From JBNKFV01 sp050289485 (GTDB taxonomy: Bacteria > Pseudomonadota > Gammaproteobacteria > Pseudomonadales > Cellvibrionaceae), in contig JBNKFV010000008.1 of assembly GCA_050289485.1 (NCBI GenBank), positions 1 through 64,000 of the forward strand: a stretch of 64,000 nucleotides of DNA, read 5' to 3'. Position 1 is the first letter of the stretch; each line of letters begins with the position of its first letter. The notes beneath the pieces are model-generated. The model ran no database searches. It was not told where the DNA came from and saw only the letters and a program-made list of their open reading frames with translations. Position numbers and translations under genes: made by a program. This document shows positions 61,766-64,000 of the stretch, piece by piece.

Positions 61766-63688
61766 TTAACGGTTCAAGCGTCCTTCGATCAGTTCATCAA
61801 CCACGGATGGATCAGCCAGTGTTGAAGTATCCCCCAAGCTGTGATGCTCGTTGGCAGCGATCTTGCGCAAAATACGGCGCATGATTTTACCGGAACGTGT
61901 TTTTGGCAAGCCACGAGCCCACTGAATTTTGTCGGGTGTAGCGACCGGGCCTAGTTCGTGACGAATATGTTGCTTTAATTCCTGCGTTAGCACGTCGTCA
62001 GGCATTATCCCTGTCATCGGTGAAACATAGATATAAATGGCCTCGCCTTTGATATCGTGTGGAAAACCCACTACAGCGGCTTCGCTGACTTTCGGATGCG
62101 ACACGGTCGCGCTCTCAATCTCCGCAGTGCCCAAACGATGGCCTGACACATTCAGTACGTCATCCACCCGGCCGGTAATCCAGTAGTCGCCCTCAGCATC
62201 ACGACGCGCTCCATCGCCACTAAAGTACATGCCTTCATGCGTGGTGAAATAGGTTTGAATGAAACGGTCGTGGTCGCCCCAGATGGTGCGCGCCTGTGCA
62301 GGCCAAGAATCTAAAATAACCAAATGGCCGGAACCTTCGCCCTCAATAATGTTGCTGTTTTGGTCAACCAGTGCTGGCTGTATGCCAAAGTAAGGCTGTG
62401 TGGCTGAACCAGGTTTGGCTTCCCGACAATTGGGCAGTGGTGTTAGCAAGTGGCCACCGGTTTCGGTTTGCCACCAGGTGTCAACAATCGGCGCCTGACC
62501 ATTGCCAAACGCATCGTGATACCAGCGCCATACATCTGGGTTGATGGGTTCACCCACGGTGCCCATCACTCTCAAGCTAGTGCGCGTGCTGGTGCCCAAA
62601 GACGCTTTGGGGTCGCTCATTAACATACGAATCGCCGTAGGCGCAGTATAAAAAATGGTAACTTGGTGCTTGTCGATCACTTCGCCAAAACGACCAAAAC
62701 TGGGGTAGGTGGGTACACCTTCAAACATCAGTGTGGTTGCGCCTGCAGCCAGTGGCCCATAAATCAGATAGGTATGGCCGGTAATCCAGCCGATATCGGC
62801 TGTACTCCAGTAAATATCTCCGTCTTGATAATCGAATACATTTTTAAACGTAGAGTGTGCGTATACCAGATAGCCGCCGCTGCTATGTTGCAAACCTTTT
62901 GGTTTACCGGTCGAACCGGAGGTGTACAGAATAAACAGCGGGTGCTCAGCACCAAACGACGGTGCGTCATGGGTTTTTGGCTGATTGGTAATGGCATCGT
63001 GATACCAGCTATCACGGCCATCGTGCCATTGCACGTCTTGATTGGCATGCTGCTGTTTTACTACCAACACATCGGTGACTGATTGCGTATTGGGAAATTC
63101 CAGTGCTTCATCGACATTCGCTTTTAGCGGAATGGCTTTGGTGCCGCGCAGGCCAAAATCGGCAGTGATGATCATTTTTGCGCCGCAGTTTTCTATACGG
63201 TCTGCCAGCGCATGGGCAGAAAAGCCGCCAAAAACACAGGAATGAATCGCACCAATTCGTGCACAGGCCAGCATGGCGTAGGCGGCTTCGGGGACCATCG
63301 GCATATAAAGAATGACCCGGTCACCGGCCTGAATACCTTTCTGCTCCAGCGCATTGGCCAGCTGACATACATTATCGTAAAGATCCTGGTAGCTAATCTT
63401 TTCAACGTGATCGGGGTTGTCGCCTTCCCAGATAATGGCAGTTTGATTCGCTTTAGTGGGCAGGTGGCGATCGACACAGTTAACGCAAACATTCATTTCA
63501 CCGTCTTCAAACCAGCGAATGCGTAGGTCTTCTTTGTCGAATGAAACATCTTTAACGTTGGTAAAGTCTTTATCCCAAGCGAGCTTACGTGCTTGTTCTG
63601 CCCAAAAAGCCTCGTTATTTTCTACAGAATCCTGGTAAAGGGCGTCGTAGCGCTCGGCAGAGATCGAATAAGAATTAGCTGCGTTCAT
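61766..63688 (-). CDS. acs: Acetyl-CoA synthetase
   Basis: The 640-residue protein has the AMP-binding loop YTSGSTGKPKGL, the hinge segment TGRVDDVLNVSGHRLG and the acetylation site Lys601 in PKTRSGKIMRR near the C-terminus. It converts acetate, ATP and CoA to acetyl-CoA in two steps. ATG 63688 has GAGGAG upstream and gives the family start MNAANSY; a longer frame to 63799 is unsupported. Its neighbours (symporter, CrbSR) make it an acetate-scavenging system. Acetylation of the lysine would switch it off; the acetylase genes are not in this window. Confidence 0.96.
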   Translation of the reverse strand: MNAANSYSISAERYDALYQDSVENNEAFWAEQARKLAWDKDFTNVKDVSFDKEDLRIRWFEDGEMNVCVNCVDRHLPTKANQTAIIWEGDNPDHVEKISYQDLYDNVCQLANALEQKGIQAGDRVILYMPMVPEAAYAMLACARIGAIHSCVFGGFSAHALADRIENCGAKMIITADFGLRGTKAIPLKANVDEALEFPNTQSVTDVLVVKQQHANQDVQWHDGRDSWYHDAITNQPKTHDAPSFGAEHPLFILYTSGSTGKPKGLQHSSGGYLVYAHSTFKNVFDYQDGDIYWSTADIGWITGHTYLIYGPLAAGATTLMFEGVPTYPSFGRFGEVIDKHQVTIFYTAPTAIRMLMSDPKASLGTSTRTSLRVMGTVGEPINPDVWRWYHDAFGNGQAPIVDTWWQTETGGHLLTPLPNCREAKPGSATQPYFGIQPALVDQNSNIIEGEGSGHLVILDSWPAQARTIWGDHDRFIQTYFTTHEGMYFSGDGARRDAEGDYWITGRVDDVLNVSGHRLGTAEIESATVSHPKVSEAAVVGFPHDIKGEAIYIYVSPMTGIMPDDVLTQELKQHIRHELGPVATPDKIQWARGLPKTRSGKIMRRILRKIAANEHHSLGDTSTLADPSVVDELIEGRLNR

Positions 63689-63750
63689 GCGGAGCTCCTC
63701 AATTATGTAATAGTGGGCGTTATGCTCCGATAAATCGGCCGGTGCGCCAA

Positions 63751-63816
63751 TTAGACCTAAGTAGTAACTAGGCCAAAAAGAGTAGGTGCTAAATATCAAT
63801 ATAGACGTTTGTCTAA
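63751..63816. promoter_or_regulatory. Paired GTCTAA sites between acs and the next gene
   Basis: TTAGAC (63751-63756, reverse of GTCTAA) and AGAC-GTTT-GTCTAA (63803-63816) lie 63 to 128 bp before the acs ATG. They match the words in the kinase/symporter and regulator gaps and are the best candidates for CrbR binding. Confidence 0.4.
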
Positions 63817-63909
63817 GTTCGACTATCTGCTAATACCCTGGATATTTTGTGCCTACTAGGCTTTAGGTCATTCGAATAACAAAGCTGACCAAGGTCGGAG
63901 GACACTACG

Positions 63910-64000
63910 ATGCAACACTGTAAAATACTATTAAGTGCAAGTGTTATGGCAAGTTGCTTGAGCATCAATGCTCAAGCCGTTGAATTGGGTACTTTTGGAG
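63910..64000 (+). CDS. 5' end of an exported protein
   Basis: ATG 63910, with CGGAGG 10 bases upstream, opens 30 codons to the window edge. They encode a signal peptide (ILLSASVMASCLSINAQA) and the start of a mature part, VELGTFG. It is divergent from acs. An outer-membrane or periplasmic protein is likely; the family cannot be named from this fragment. Confidence 0.7.
   Translation, partial: MQHCKILLSASVMASCLSINAQAVELGTFG

Noticed and set aside
1..64000. CRISPR arrays, tRNA or rRNA genes, insertion sequences
   Set aside because: No regularly spaced repeats, no recognisable tRNA T-loop/acceptor patterns, and no transposase-like reading frame were seen.

Overview
The window looks like chromosome of a free-living, probably marine gammaproteobacterium. 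The evidence is a gene set typical of that class: GreB, Hda, SlyD, MiaE, RhlE/DbpA/DeaD, a 67K-type SppA, DUF2066, DUF2069 and DUF3108 proteins, purMN, and an acetate module of a DUF4212/SSS symporter, an SSS-containing hybrid kinase, a LuxR-type regulator and Acs. Base composition is close to balanced. A relative of the Cellvibrionales is my best guess, but it is unproven. No rRNA, tRNA, CRISPR array, transposase or phage gene is visible, so this is mostly core genome with small accessory patches.

Layout. 1-5.5 kb: end of an unknown gene, a secreted alpha/beta hydrolase, an MFS carrier with an apparent SMP-30/gluconolactonase gene remnant in front of it, then a tightly packed amidoligase / class-I glutamine amidotransferase / YqaA membrane protein operon. 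5.6-16.4 kb: a large membrane PAS-GAF-GGDEF-EAL protein, ung, a TSUP carrier, ppc, and the divergent RNA helicases rhlE and dbpA. 16.5-24.1 kb: two small genes (one AT-rich), a Prx5-type peroxiredoxin, an HNH-like protein coupled to a membrane carrier, greB, an S9 peptidase, a methyltransferase and fabV. 24.4-33.1 kb: miaE, a Bcr/CflA efflux pump, a 3-oxoacid CoA-transferase (scoAB), a LysR regulator, gabD with a shikimate-kinase-like gene, and an Lrp regulator divergent from an aromatic/aspartate aminotransferase. 33.3-50.5 kb: an HD-GYP protein, a carotenoid-oxygenase-family enzyme, slyD, purMN, hda, an arsC-wrbA-DUF2069-sppA operon, yihY with a thioredoxin-like lipoprotein, a stand-alone response regulator / CheC pair, and deaD. 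50.5-54.4 kb: a possible structured RNA, DUF3014, and a DEDDh exonuclease with a cNMP/CBS/DUF294 protein. 54.5-64 kb: the acetate module and the start of an exported protein.

How genes work together. The right end reads as one physiological unit. The DUF4212/SSS pair would import a small carboxylate such as acetate. The SSS-PAS-HisKA-REC protein (CrbS-like) and the LuxR-type regulator (CrbR-like) match the two-component pair that controls acs in Vibrio and Pseudomonas. Acs activates the acetate. The hexamer GTCTAA recurs in the three regulatory gaps of this unit. The gap between acs and the regulator holds the most unusual sequence in the window: a 168-bp element bounded by perfect 14-bp inverted repeats and containing two further perfect hairpins (13 and 14 bp).

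Other non-coding signals: a hairpin that would cover the ribosome-binding site of the aminotransferase gene; a palindrome shared by the upstream regions of the MFS/SMP-30-remnant unit and the carotenoid oxygenase; a TGTGATA-N4-TATCACA dyad before ppc; and a three-helix RNA candidate after deaD. All functions are from reading translations and motifs by eye; no database search was run.
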